DNA of 53,057 nucleotides from Limnohabitans sp. Rim8 (GTDB lineage Bacteria > Pseudomonadota > Gammaproteobacteria > Burkholderiales > Burkholderiaceae_C), in NCBI GenBank assembly GCA_945901045.1, contig CAMDKK010000025.1, positions 1 to 53,057 of the forward strand, given 5' to 3'. Positions 17,612 through 26,306 of the stretch are shown here, in pieces (positions within the stretch are counted from its first letter, which is position 1; each line of letters opens with the position of its first letter). A program made the translations under genes and the position numbers. A model generated the notes under the pieces. That model saw only the letters and a list, made by a program, of their open reading frames with translations. It made no database searches and was not told the origin of the DNA.

Positions 17612-18781
17612 TTACTCCAGCTCAGCACGCTTGCGTTCATTGTTCAGATGGAATGCGCCGTCGGTGACGATTTCAGTGCCTTGTGGTAGGCCTTTTAGAA
17701 CAGGACGCCATGCGCCGCTGGCCATGCCCAGCTCAATCGGCGTGAGTCGGAAGTGCCGATCGCTCAGCTTGACATAAACATGGTCTTTGTCGTTCTCGCG
17801 CACCACCGCGAGTGAGGGCAGGGCCAAAGACTTTTGGGCGTTACCTCGGATGCGCATGGTCGCCAGCATTTGCGGTTTGAGATCGCGCTGACTGTTGTCC
17901 ACCTGGGTGCGGATTGTGACTGAGCGGGTTTCTGCCGAGACGGTGTCGCCGACATAAACGATCTTGCCCGAGATCTGGCGGTTGCCTAAGGCGGGGACTT
18001 CAATGTCGACACTTTGGCCGGTTTCCACGAGGCGTGCGGTTTGCTCAGGCAGTGCGCCCACCACCCAGACGTTGCCCAAGTCGGCTACGGTGAACAGAGG
18101 GTCACCGGGTTGGACGACTTGGCCGTGGCTGACTTTGCGCTCAATGACCACCCCTGCGAGGGTGGCGCTGACGGCAGCATGGGCGTGCAATGTGCCTTGC
18201 TCGCGCAGTTTGTCGATGGCCTCTTGGTACAAGCCCATCAGCTTCAATTGGTCACCGGCCGCGCGCAACTCGGCGCGTGCGATGGCCAGCTCCGATTCAC
18301 GCCGCTGCAGCTCTGCCGAGCCAATCACATCGGCTTGAATCAATTGGCGGGCTCTTTCAACCCCGCGTTCGGCTTGCGAGGCGGCGGAATGCGCCCGCAG
18401 GTAACCCAGTTGCGCAGTCGTTAATTCGCTGCTGGCCACGCGTGCCAGGGCCTGACCGGAGCGCACGCGATCCCCCACTTCTGCCAGGACCTCGGTGACC
18501 CTTCCCGTCACCGATGCGCCGATACGGGTCACCAAACGGTCATTGGCTTCAATGCGACCTGCGACTTCAATCCAAGGTGTTGTTTCTTGAACTTCCAGCT
18601 TCTCAACCTTGAATTGGTTGGCCATTTCAGGCTGCAGTGTCACGTCCATTGGGTTGGCCGTGGTCTTGACGGCCGTGTTCGGTGCTGTTTTTTTCTCACC
18701 GCAAGCGAGCAATACCAGTGACGACGAAGCAATCACAAGTGACAACAGCACAGGCTGCAAAGTAAGTGAGTAGGTTTTCAT
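17612..18781 (-). CDS. Efflux RND periplasmic adaptor (CusB/CzcB-like lipoprotein)
   Basis: This 389-residue membrane-fusion protein has a lipoprotein signal with lipobox LLAC, Cys27. It contains the barrel/lipoyl half-motifs WIEVAGRIEANDRLVTRIGA and HAAVSATLAGVVIERKVSHG, separated by an alpha-helical hairpin (about residues 115-200), and a C-terminal beta domain. It bridges the RND pump and the outer-membrane channel. It lies 3 bp before the pump gene and 15 bp after the channel gene, so the three form one transcript. It has no His-rich metal-binding N-terminal extension of the kind seen in some CzcB proteins. Confidence 0.92.
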   Translation of the reverse strand: MKTYSLTLQPVLLSLVIASSSLVLLACGEKKTAPNTAVKTTANPMDVTLQPEMANQFKVEKLEVQETTPWIEVAGRIEANDRLVTRIGASVTGRVTEVLAEVGDRVRSGQALARVASSELTTAQLGYLRAHSAASQAERGVERARQLIQADVIGSAELQRRESELAIARAELRAAGDQLKLMGLYQEAIDKLREQGTLHAHAAVSATLAGVVIERKVSHGQVVQPGDPLFTVADLGNVWVVGALPEQTARLVETGQSVDIEVPALGNRQISGKIVYVGDTVSAETRSVTIRTQVDNSQRDLKPQMLATMRIRGNAQKSLALPSLAVVRENDKDHVYVKLSDRHFRLTPIELGMASGAWRPVLKGLPQGTEIVTDGAFHLNNERKRAELE

Positions 18782-18796
18782 AGGTCTAATTGGGAT

Positions 18797-20167
18797 TCAA
18801 AGGGGCATGGAGTCGGCGTGCTGGCCCGTGAGCTGCTCTAAGGCGATGCGTGCGGCTTGAAGCTGGTAACGTGCATCAATCAGGTCCGTGCGGACGCTGC
18901 GCAGCACACGTTGGGCATCCAGTACATCCAAAATTCCACGTTCACCAAAACGGTAGGCGGCTTGTGCAACACGCAAAGCCGCTTCTGCTTCGCGCATGGA
19001 GCCTTGACCCAGTGCCTCGATCCGAAGGCGGGCCATTTCCAACGATTTCAAGATCACAAACATTTGCTGCTGGAGCTCCGCTTGGCGACCTTCAAGGCGA
19101 ACTTGTGCCCGTTGCAACTCGGCGCTGGCTTGCGCAATCGGTCCGCTGCGGTTGTCCATCAAAGGCATTTGCAGACCGACGCTGAGTTGCCCTTGGCGCA
19201 CTTCAGGGTCGCGCATTTGGCTGTAGCGCAACTCCAGCCCAGGCCAACGACTGCCTTGTGCAGCACGCAGTTGGGCTTGCATTTGCAGGACTTGGGCTTG
19301 CAATGCAGCCAACTCTGGATTGTTCTGGCGCACTTGTTGTTGAATTTCCATCAAGCTCGACATTTCCAAGCCCTCGCTAAGATCCCCCGACAGCGTCCAG
19401 CCGCTCGGCAGGTGGCCCGCGGCCATGCGGTTCAGTTCAAGCAAACTTTGCTCGGCAAGAAGTCGGGTTGTTTGCAGACGTTCACGGGCATTGATGATCT
19501 CTGCATCGGCTTTGATGATCTCGTATCGGCCTGCCTCGCCGCTTTCCACGCGAACACGTACACGCTCTCTGACCTGCTCCAGCAGTTGCACCGCATCTGC
19601 GGCGGCTGTGGACTGGGCCTGAAACAGCAGCCCTTGATAGGCTCGCAGACGGACCTGGGCGACCAATTCATTGCGCGTGATGCGCGCTTGCTGTGCGCTG
19701 TCTTTTTCAACGGCTTGCGCTGACTCGATGCGGGCGCTTCGAACGGCAGGATTTTCGATGAATTGAGATACCGCCCAAACTTGAACCTGTCCTGCACTGG
19801 CACTGGCCAGACGGGCCGAGTTGCTGCCTTGGCTCCACTCCAGACGGGGATTGATAAAGGCTTGGGCGCTGGTGATGCCTGAACGTGCAGCGTTCAGTGT
19901 GATCAGCGAGGCCCGTAGATCCGGGTTATTGGCCAGAATCAGGCCCGTGAGCTGCTCAATGCTCAACTTCGCGTTCGTGAGGTGGGTTGTTGCTACAGCG
20001 GGCTTGGCAGATTCCGTCATGGTAGGCAAGGTGGCCCAAGAACTGGACAGGCAACTTGCGCCCACGATCAACAAACCCCAGCGCAATGGCGTGCGGGGGG
20101 CCGCAAGCCAAGGTGTGGATCGACGGCGCGGCTCAAAGTGAGAAGGCGGTGGCGTCCATAGGTGCAT
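18797..20167 (-). CDS. Efflux outer-membrane channel (TolC/CusC/CzcC family)
   Basis: This is a TolC-superfamily protein of 456 residues with the two internally repeated OEP halves. The first includes LTGLILANNPDLRASLITLNAA and the second QVRQNNPELAALQAQVLQ. Long helical heptads and the LLEQVRERVRVRVESGEAGR segment are typical of CzcC. The ATG at 20167 has AAGAAAG upstream. An in-frame ATG at 20188 has no ribosome site and would sit only a few bases past the predicted -10 box, so it is less likely. It is the first gene of the operon with the adaptor, the pump and the PII-like gene. Confidence 0.9.
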   Translation of the reverse strand: MHLWTPPPSHFEPRRRSTPWLAAPRTPLRWGLLIVGASCLSSSWATLPTMTESAKPAVATTHLTNAKLSIEQLTGLILANNPDLRASLITLNAARSGITSAQAFINPRLEWSQGSNSARLASASAGQVQVWAVSQFIENPAVRSARIESAQAVEKDSAQQARITRNELVAQVRLRAYQGLLFQAQSTAAADAVQLLEQVRERVRVRVESGEAGRYEIIKADAEIINARERLQTTRLLAEQSLLELNRMAAGHLPSGWTLSGDLSEGLEMSSLMEIQQQVRQNNPELAALQAQVLQMQAQLRAAQGSRWPGLELRYSQMRDPEVRQGQLSVGLQMPLMDNRSGPIAQASAELQRAQVRLEGRQAELQQQMFVILKSLEMARLRIEALGQGSMREAEAALRVAQAAYRFGERGILDVLDAQRVLRSVRTDLIDARYQLQAARIALEQLTGQHADSMPL

Positions 20168-20197
20168 GTCTGAGCTTTCTTGAGTCATATCTGAGGC

Positions 20198-20227
20198 AAG
20201 ATAGTACCCAAAGAAAACCTATGTAAA
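20198..20227 (-). promoter_or_regulatory. Candidate sigma-70 promoter of the metal-efflux operon
   Basis: On the minus strand, TTTACA (-35, 20227-20222) is followed after 18 bases by TATCTT (-10, 20203-20198), just ahead of the outer-membrane channel gene in a very AT-rich stretch. A metal-responsive regulator site could not be identified by eye. Confidence 0.5.
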
Positions 20228-20299
20228 AACCAGCAAAAAAAAGATTTTAATTAAGGAAAAAACGAAATTAGATCTGTGTCCCTGAAGTTATGGAATTGC

Positions 20300-20791
20300 T
20301 CAAACAGAAGCCGCCAGTGCTTCCTCAATATCTTTGGCGATCTTTTCGGGCGTATCTTGCGGGGCATAACGCTTGATCACGCGGCCATCTCTGCCGACCA
20401 AAAATTTAGTGAAATTCCATTTGATGGCCTTGCTGCCCAAGAAGCCTGGGGCCTCTGCGGTCAGCCATTGGTAGAGCGGGTGGGCTTCGCTGCCATTGAC
20501 CTTGATTTTTTCCATCATGGTGAAGGTGACACCGTAATTGCGCTGGCAGAAACTGCCAATGTCTGGGTTAGAGCCTGGATCTTGGCTGCCAAATTGATTG
20601 CAGGGAAATCCGAGCAAGGTCAGGCCTTGGCTTGCGTAGCGCTGGTGCAGTTTTTCAAGCCCAGTGAACTGGGGTGTGAAGCCGCAGGCACTTGCGGTGT
20701 TAACGATCAACATGACCTTGCCCTTGAAGGCAGACAAAGCCATGGGCGTGCCGTCGATTGCCAGGGCTTGAAAATCAGCTATAGAACTCAT
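20300..20791 (-). CDS. Glutathione peroxidase family protein (Cys form)
   Basis: This 163-residue thiol peroxidase reduces hydroperoxides, usually with thioredoxin or glutathione. The catalytic Cys36 is in [12 protein letters not shown]; Gln66 is in [13 protein letters not shown]; Trp125-Asn126 is in [10 protein letters not shown], completing the tetrad. The start at 20791 has AAGGA 9 nt upstream; further in-frame codons extend upstream but without a signal. It is cytoplasmic with no signal peptide. It stands alone between the efflux operon and the DMT transporter, all on the minus strand, with 110-130 bp gaps on the efflux side. Confidence 0.93.
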   Translation of the reverse strand: MSSIADFQALAIDGTPMALSAFKGKVMLIVNTASACGFTPQFTGLEKLHQRYASQGLTLLGFPCNQFGSQDPGSNPDIGSFCQRNYGVTFTMMEKIKVNGSEAHPLYQWLTAEAPGFLGSKAIKWNFTKFLVGRDGRVIKRYAPQDTPEKIAKDIEEALAASV

Positions 20792-20837
20792 ATGCAGCAT
20801 CCTTGAAGTGGGGTGACAAACAGCGCCTCCCGAAGTG

Positions 20838-21749
20838 TCAAGTGTGCCGTGAATTGGGCCAAATGGACAGAATGGCCGCACACACAATCAGGCTACCGCC
20901 CCAAAGTGTTTGGACGCTGAGTTGCGAATTGCCGAGCCACACCGAGGACAAACTGGCGAACAAGATTTCAGACAACATGACCAAGGCGGTGGTTTGCGCG
21001 CTCAGTTTGGCCGCGCCGTATTGAAGCGCTAAGTTGCCAATCAAAAATGCCATTGACAAGGCCAGCAGGTGCGGTGCCCAGGCAAGACTGACCTCAGGAA
21101 GCGGGGTAATTGTGCCCAAGCCCACCCCCGCCAGTCCGGTGCAAGTCGCCATCAAGGCGCCACCGCCGAACATGGCCAGCATTCTTGCCGGTTCAGGGGA
21201 GTCGTGCAGTTTGAGCAACAGTGCGTTGGTCAGCGCAAAGCAAAAGCCACCCATCAGGGCCAAGCCGTCAGCGGTGGATTCGGGTACGGGCCAAGGGATG
21301 TCTGGGCGCTTGAGGACAATTGCGACACCGGTCAAAGCCAAAATCAAGCGCAGACCTGCCATCCGGGTGGGCTTTTCGCCGAGCAGCCACCAGGCAATCA
21401 GGATCGACCAGGCGGGCATGAGATAAAAAAGCAAGACCACGCGGACCACATCGCCAATCGTCACGGCCCAGTTGAACCCCACGTTGGTCAAGCCTGATGA
21501 AAGCAACAACAGCCACAACCAAGGGTGTTGCTTCCAGCCTCTCAGCGCTTGGGGCCTGAGGGTGAAGACCACACACAGAGACAAGCCATAAATCAGCGCG
21601 GTGGCCCACAAAGGGTGCAGGCCTTGGCTTTCGAGAATTTTAAAGGGCCACCAAGAAACCCCCCAAACCAAGGCGTTGAGCAGCAAAGCTGCAACCGCGA
21701 GCCCGCCCCCCTTAACAGGGAACTTGGTCATGCCAGCGCATGTGATCAA
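20838..21749 (-). CDS. DMT superfamily transporter (EamA domains)
   Basis: This 303-residue inner-membrane protein has ten predicted helices arranged as two EamA repeats. The first begins [20 protein letters not shown] and the second [18 protein letters not shown]. Family members export amino acids, metabolites or drugs; the substrate here is unknown. Its ATG overlaps the stop codon of lplT (ATGA at 21746-21749), so the two are translationally coupled. A second ATG at 21731 is an alternative start. Confidence 0.85.
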   Translation of the reverse strand: MITCAGMTKFPVKGGGLAVAALLLNALVWGVSWWPFKILESQGLHPLWATALIYGLSLCVVFTLRPQALRGWKQHPWLWLLLLSSGLTNVGFNWAVTIGDVVRVVLLFYLMPAWSILIAWWLLGEKPTRMAGLRLILALTGVAIVLKRPDIPWPVPESTADGLALMGGFCFALTNALLLKLHDSPEPARMLAMFGGGALMATCTGLAGVGLGTITPLPEVSLAWAPHLLALSMAFLIGNLALQYGAAKLSAQTTALVMLSEILFASLSSVWLGNSQLSVQTLWGGSLIVCAAILSIWPNSRHT

Positions 21750-23029
21750 CCATGCATGTTGTCGTTTTTAGCGACGTCCATGAGGTGGTCAACCTCCTCT
21801 TTGTGCGCCACCAGGTTGCGGGCATGCCATTTTTGAATCAGCCACATGAACCCTGCGACCAAAAGACCAAATCCAGTGATGGCGCCAAAGGCCGACAAGC
21901 CCAGTCCTGTCGAAAAAGTGTAAAAACCGCCCAAGGCCAGAATGCAGGCTTGTTCATTGAAGTTTTGCACAGCGATGGAGCGGCCCGCACCCATCAAGTT
22001 ATGGCCCCGGTGTTGCAGCAATGCATTCATGGGGACAACCAAGAAGCCGCCTATGGCGCCCAGAAAAATCAAAAACGGTGCGGCCACCCACACATTGGTG
22101 ATCAAGTTCATGGCCACAACCAAAAGGCCCATGGCAATGCCCAGGGGCATGACGCGTGTGGCCTGGTGCAGTTTCATACGCACCGATGCCACCACGGCGC
22201 CCACAGCCGTACCGATGGCCACCACGCCAACCAAGCTGGAAGCCTGTGTCGTGCTGTAGCCTAAAGCCGCGGCGCTCCATGCCAGTACGATGTAACGCAA
22301 GTTGCCCGATACGCCCCAAAAAAGGGTGGTTGTAGCCAAGGAAATTTGGCCCAACCGGTCGTTCCAGAGCTTTTTGTTGCAGCTCCAAAAATCAGGAATC
22401 AACGCCAGCAAGTTACGCGGTAAAGGGCGCAAGGGGGCCTCTGTGTTCGGGATGCGTATGTTGAACCAGGCCGCCAGGGCATACAGCAAAATCAGCAGGG
22501 CAATTGCAGCTTCGGGTGCAGTGTCAATGCCGGTTTCAAAGAAAGGCACATCGATTCCAAGCAGCATGTCGGCAGCATGAGGGCTGACCAACTGACCGCC
22601 TACCAAGACGCCCAAAATGATGGAGGCAATCGTCAGTCCTTCGATCCAGCCATTGGCCTTGACCAGTTGCGAAGCCGGCAACATCTCGGTCAAGATGCCA
22701 TATTTGGCGGGCGAATAAGCCGCAGCGCCCAAGCCCACAATCGCATAGGACAGCAAGGGGTGGGTGCCAAACAGCATCATCAGGCAACCCACCACCTTGA
22801 TGGCGTTGCTGATGAACATGACTTGACCTTTGGGGCGAGAGTCGGCAAAGGCACCGACAAAGGGTGCTAAAACCACATAAAACAATGCGAACATAGGCAC
22901 CAAAGCGGCGCGTTCCCATTCAGCACCACCGCTCATTCGGATCAACTCTACAGCCGCCACAAACAAAGCGTTGTCGGCCAGCGAGCTGAAAAATTGAGCC
23001 GCCATGACAGTAAAGAAACCGCGCTTCAT
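21746..23029 (-). CDS. lplT: Lysophospholipid transporter
   Basis: This 427-residue major-facilitator protein starts MKRGFFTVMAAQFFSSLADN, a pattern typical of LplT. It has the LAPFVGAFADSRPKGQVMF loop and twelve hydrophobic segments. LplT flips lysophospholipids back across the inner membrane for reacylation. In E. coli it is paired with the acyltransferase Aas; no acyltransferase is present here, and a DMT transporter is coupled downstream instead. It diverges from alr across 135 bp. The assignment rests on sequence resemblance recalled from the family. Confidence 0.88.
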   Translation of the reverse strand: MKRGFFTVMAAQFFSSLADNALFVAAVELIRMSGGAEWERAALVPMFALFYVVLAPFVGAFADSRPKGQVMFISNAIKVVGCLMMLFGTHPLLSYAIVGLGAAAYSPAKYGILTEMLPASQLVKANGWIEGLTIASIILGVLVGGQLVSPHAADMLLGIDVPFFETGIDTAPEAAIALLILLYALAAWFNIRIPNTEAPLRPLPRNLLALIPDFWSCNKKLWNDRLGQISLATTTLFWGVSGNLRYIVLAWSAAALGYSTTQASSLVGVVAIGTAVGAVVASVRMKLHQATRVMPLGIAMGLLVVAMNLITNVWVAAPFLIFLGAIGGFLVVPMNALLQHRGHNLMGAGRSIAVQNFNEQACILALGGFYTFSTGLGLSAFGAITGFGLLVAGFMWLIQKWHARNLVAHKEEVDHLMDVAKNDNMHG

Positions 23030-23164
23030 GAAATTCTCAGGTGAGGAAAAGTTTGTAAAGCCATGCCGAAGTCTTAAAGTGGAGTTCTTCTGATGGACTT
23101 GGTTATATCACGGCGCTGCAGTGCCACAATGGGGTGAATTCAGTTACTCACTACACTTTTTGCT

Positions 23165-24277
23165 ATGCCCAGACCGATACAGGCAACCATCCATCCCTGT
23201 GCATTACGCCATAACTTGGCACGCTTGCGAAGCATTGCGCGCGATGCGCACGTTTGGGCAGTCGTCAAAGCCAATGCGTATGGTCACGGCTTAGAAAATG
23301 TGTTTGAGGGTCTGCGCGGCGCCGATGGCTTTGCACTGCTGGATCTGTCCGAAGCGTCCCGTATTCGTGCGCTGGGTTGGCGCGGACCGATTCTGCTGCT
23401 GGAGGGTGTCTTTGAGCCGCGTGACTTGGAGCTTTGCTCTAGGCTGCACTTGTGGCATGTCGTCCATTGCGATGAGCAGATTGACATGCTGGCGCTTCAC
23501 AAGACGCATGAGCCGCATCGGGTTTTTCTCAAAATGAATTCTGGCATGAACCGCTTGGGTTTCACGCCACAGCGTTTCCGTTCCGCATGGACACGATTGA
23601 ACGCGCTGCCCCAAGTGGATGAAATCTCACTCGTCACCCACTTTGGCAATGCCGATGGTCCTTTGGGTATAGCCGAACAAATGGCACGTTTCGACGAAGC
23701 CACACGCGACCTGCCCGGCGAACGCAACGTCAGCAACAGTGCAGCCACCCTGCGGTATGCGCTCGATACCGCCGCGAAATCCGATTGGATCCGCCCGGGC
23801 ATTGCCTTGTATGGCAGTTCCCCGGACTTTCCCGAACATGGCTGTGTCGATTGGGACTTGCAAGCCGCCATGAGTTTGAACGCGAAGATCATCGCGGTGC
23901 AAGACGTGCCCATCGGCGGCAGTGTGGGTTACGGCGCCTTGTTTGTGGCCGAACAACCGACCCGTGTGGGCGTGGTGTCCTGCGGATATGCCGACGGCTA
24001 CCCCCGCATATGCCCGACAGGCACGCCCGTATTGGTGGACGGTGTCCGAACCCGCACCTTGGGCCGTGTGAGTATGGACATGTTGGCGGTGGACCTGAGC
24101 GAGATGCCAGAGGCAGGCATGGGCAGCACCGCGACCTTGTGGGGCAAGGCGTCCAATGGCGCTTTGCTGAGCATCGACGAAGTGGCCCAAGCTGCAGGCA
24201 CCGTGGGTTATGAACTCATGTGTGGCTTGTCCGTAAGAGTGCCTGTCGGGGTATCGCAAGACTTGCAGCCCGCGTGA
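23165..24277 (+). CDS. alr: Alanine racemase
   Basis: This 370-residue PLP enzyme interconverts L- and D-alanine for peptidoglycan. The PLP lysine is Lys35 in WAVVKANAYGHG. The MNSGMNRLGF, GSVGYGALFVAEQPTRVGV, SCGYADGYPR and TLGRVSMDMLAVDL segments cover the barrel and the C-terminal domain containing the second catalytic tyrosine region. The ATG at 23165 has no strong ribosome site, but the start matches other Alr proteins. The gene is divergent from lplT and followed by a DMT transporter. It could be either the biosynthetic Alr or the catabolic DadX; no dadA is nearby. Confidence 0.95.
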   Translation: MPRPIQATIHPCALRHNLARLRSIARDAHVWAVVKANAYGHGLENVFEGLRGADGFALLDLSEASRIRALGWRGPILLLEGVFEPRDLELCSRLHLWHVVHCDEQIDMLALHKTHEPHRVFLKMNSGMNRLGFTPQRFRSAWTRLNALPQVDEISLVTHFGNADGPLGIAEQMARFDEATRDLPGERNVSNSAATLRYALDTAAKSDWIRPGIALYGSSPDFPEHGCVDWDLQAAMSLNAKIIAVQDVPIGGSVGYGALFVAEQPTRVGVVSCGYADGYPRICPTGTPVLVDGVRTRTLGRVSMDMLAVDLSEMPEAGMGSTATLWGKASNGALLSIDEVAQAAGTVGYELMCGLSVRVPVGVSQDLQPA

Positions 24278-24311
24278 CAGGCCCAACACGCATGTCCAAG
24301 CACAATAGGAC

Positions 24312-25238
24312 ATGCCTCACCGTTCGCTCCCGCACCCCCATGACCAACTTAGTTTGATTGTTGCCTTGGGGCTGATCGTCATTTGGGGCGGCAACTTCAC
24401 ACTGCAAAAGTACCTATTCGACATCATTTCCCCGGCGGGATTTTTGTTGGCCCGCTACACACTCATGCCCTTGTGTGCTTTGATGTTGATGCGCTGGCGT
24501 TTCGGGCAATGGCTACCGCCTATTTCCCGTCAAGACGCTTGGCAGATGGCCCGACTCGGCTTTGTCGGGCATTCCTTGCATGTGGGATTGGTCAGCTACG
24601 GCGTCCACTGGTCCACGGCTTTTTCCAGCGCTGTCATCATGTCATGCGGGCCTATTTTCACCTTGCTGATCTTGCGATACAAAGGTTTTGAGCGCCTGAC
24701 CATGGCGCAGATCTGTGGCGTTGCGCTGGCCTTGGGTGGGGTATTGATGTTCTTGTCGGACAAGTTGCTGGGTGGCCATTGGCGGGCCGGTGGGGGTGAC
24801 TTGGTTTTACTGACCTCTTCCAGCTTATTTTCTTATTACACCGTGGCCGCCAAACCGATGATGGAGCGGCATGGCCCCGTGATGGTGATGGGCTACGCCA
24901 CCTTGTGGGGCGGCTTGCCTCTGCTGTTCATAGCCGTCCCTTTGGGTATCGAAGCGCCTTGGGACTTGTTGACTGTGTGGGATTGGTTGGGTGTGTTGTG
25001 GGCCGTTCTGGTGTCTGCTTTTTTGGGTTGGCTTGCCTGGGGGTGGATCAACACGGTGCGGGGTGTGGCCCGAACCGCACCCTTGATGTATTTGATGCCG
25101 CCCATGGCGGGATTGTTCGCCTGGGCTTTGTCTGGTGAGCATTACACGGGTATCAAAATAGCGGGTGCAGGGGTAACGCTGTTAGGCGTGGCATTGGCGC
25201 AATACGCGGGCCACTTCACGCGCAAGTTCAAAGTTTGA
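24312..25238 (+). CDS. DMT superfamily transporter (EamA domains)
   Basis: This 308-residue protein with ten hydrophobic helices has two EamA repeats (first: LIVIWGGNFTLQKYLFD; second: LVLLTSSSLFSYYTVAAK). Substrate is unknown. It lies 34 bp after alr on the same strand, so it may share its transcript. Its 3' end overlaps the convergent TauE/SafE gene by 11 bp. It is not a close copy of the DMT gene at 20.8-21.7 kb. Confidence 0.85.
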   Translation: MPHRSLPHPHDQLSLIVALGLIVIWGGNFTLQKYLFDIISPAGFLLARYTLMPLCALMLMRWRFGQWLPPISRQDAWQMARLGFVGHSLHVGLVSYGVHWSTAFSSAVIMSCGPIFTLLILRYKGFERLTMAQICGVALALGGVLMFLSDKLLGGHWRAGGGDLVLLTSSSLFSYYTVAAKPMMERHGPVMVMGYATLWGGLPLLFIAVPLGIEAPWDLLTVWDWLGVLWAVLVSAFLGWLAWGWINTVRGVARTAPLMYLMPPMAGLFAWALSGEHYTGIKIAGAGVTLLGVALAQYAGHFTRKFKV

Positions 25239-25989
25239 ACCAGGTGTCGTAACTCGTTTTCAAAATCAGCGCGCCCACCACGCAAATGAAAACGATGCGC
25301 ACAAACCCTGCGCCATGCTTGAGCGCCAGTCGGGTGCCGATCAAACTGCCCACCACATTGGCCAGCGCCATGGCCAGCGCCAAATGCCACCAGACCTGAC
25401 CTTGAATTGCAAATAAAACCAGTGCCGAAAAATTGGTTGCTGTATTGACCAATTTAGCCGAGGCTGAGGCATTCAAGAAGTCATAGCCCATGATCTTGAC
25501 AAAAGCAAAGACCAGAAAACTGCCTGCTCCGGGGCCAAAAAACCCATCGTAAAAGCCCATCACCAGGCCAATACACACCGCAGCCCATGCCGCTTGCCGG
25601 CCATCAAAACGAGGGGCGTGATGACGCCCCAGTTCTTTTTTGGCCAAGGTGTAGCCCAGTAAAAGTAACAGCAAAAAAGGCAAGGCTTTGCGAAACATCG
25701 AAGGATCGATCAGTTGTACCGCCCAGGCCCCACCTAACGAGCCGATGGCGCCTGCCATGGCCGCGGGTAGCAAGGCACGCCATTGCAACTGTACTTTTCG
25801 GCTGTACTGGATGGCGGAGAAGGCGGTGCCCCAGACAGAGGCGCTTTTATTGGTCCCCAACAAAGTCACCGGTGCAGCGGTTGGAAAGGTGGCAAACAAA
25901 GCGGGAACCAGGATCAGACCGCCGCCGCCCACAATCGCATCTACCAAACCGGCCAGAAGCGAGGCCAACGAAACAACCAGTAATTCCAT
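25228..25989 (-). CDS. TSUP family (TauE/SafE) membrane transporter
   Basis: This is a 253-residue membrane protein with about eight helices. The typical glycine-rich start is LAGLVDAIVGGGGLILVPAL, with GTNKSASVWGTAFSAIQYSR and FYDGFFGPGAGSFLVFAFV further on. Family members export sulfite, sulfoacetate or related anions across the inner membrane. It converges with the DMT gene, overlapping its last 11 bp. No sulfur gene is adjacent, so the substrate is not assigned. Confidence 0.88.
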   Translation of the reverse strand: MELLVVSLASLLAGLVDAIVGGGGLILVPALFATFPTAAPVTLLGTNKSASVWGTAFSAIQYSRKVQLQWRALLPAAMAGAIGSLGGAWAVQLIDPSMFRKALPFLLLLLLGYTLAKKELGRHHAPRFDGRQAAWAAVCIGLVMGFYDGFFGPGAGSFLVFAFVKIMGYDFLNASASAKLVNTATNFSALVLFAIQGQVWWHLALAMALANVVGSLIGTRLALKHGAGFVRIVFICVVGALILKTSYDTWFKL

Positions 25990-26306
25990 GTGCCGATTGT
26001 CTCACTCTCGAACGAAGACAAAGCCAATGTTGTCTGGCAAAGGGGCGGGTCTGTGAAGTCAAAAAAAACGCCGCATGAAGCGGCGTTTTTTTAAAGTCTG
26101 CATCGTTTGTCGATGTCTTGACCTGTCTCGAGCTCTCGTGTGTCTCCTCGGTCCCTCGTGGTGACATGACCGCAGTCTGTCATCGAGTGAGTGGAATGTA
26201 ATGCCCCTGGATGGTGCAATAGATAAGGGATTTCCCGCGACTCGGGTAAATCCTGATTAAATTGATCATCAACTGACTTCTAACTGACTGTGAAAGGATG
26301 TTTCTG
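25990..26306. other. Intergenic region with no supported gene
   Basis: This 317-bp stretch lies between two minus-strand genes. It holds the strong bidirectional terminator at 26062-26092, an imperfect hairpin GGATTTCCCG/CGGGTAAATCC (26228-26253) and a short dyad TTGAT-C-ATCAA near 26260. No open frame with a ribosome site is convincing. A small minus-strand RNA ending at the terminator is possible. Confidence 0.5.
26062..26092. terminator. Bidirectional rho-independent terminator
   Basis: A GC-rich stem CGCCGC/GCGGCG with loop ATGAA is flanked by eight A on one side and seven T on the other, so it works on either strand. It most likely ends minus-strand transcription coming from the GMC oxidoreductase gene, about 215 bp away, or from an unseen small RNA. 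Confidence 0.9.

Noticed and set aside
25847-26167. 106-codon minus frame across the terminator and the TauE/SafE start
   Set aside because: It reads through a strong terminator, has no ribosome site and no family resemblance.
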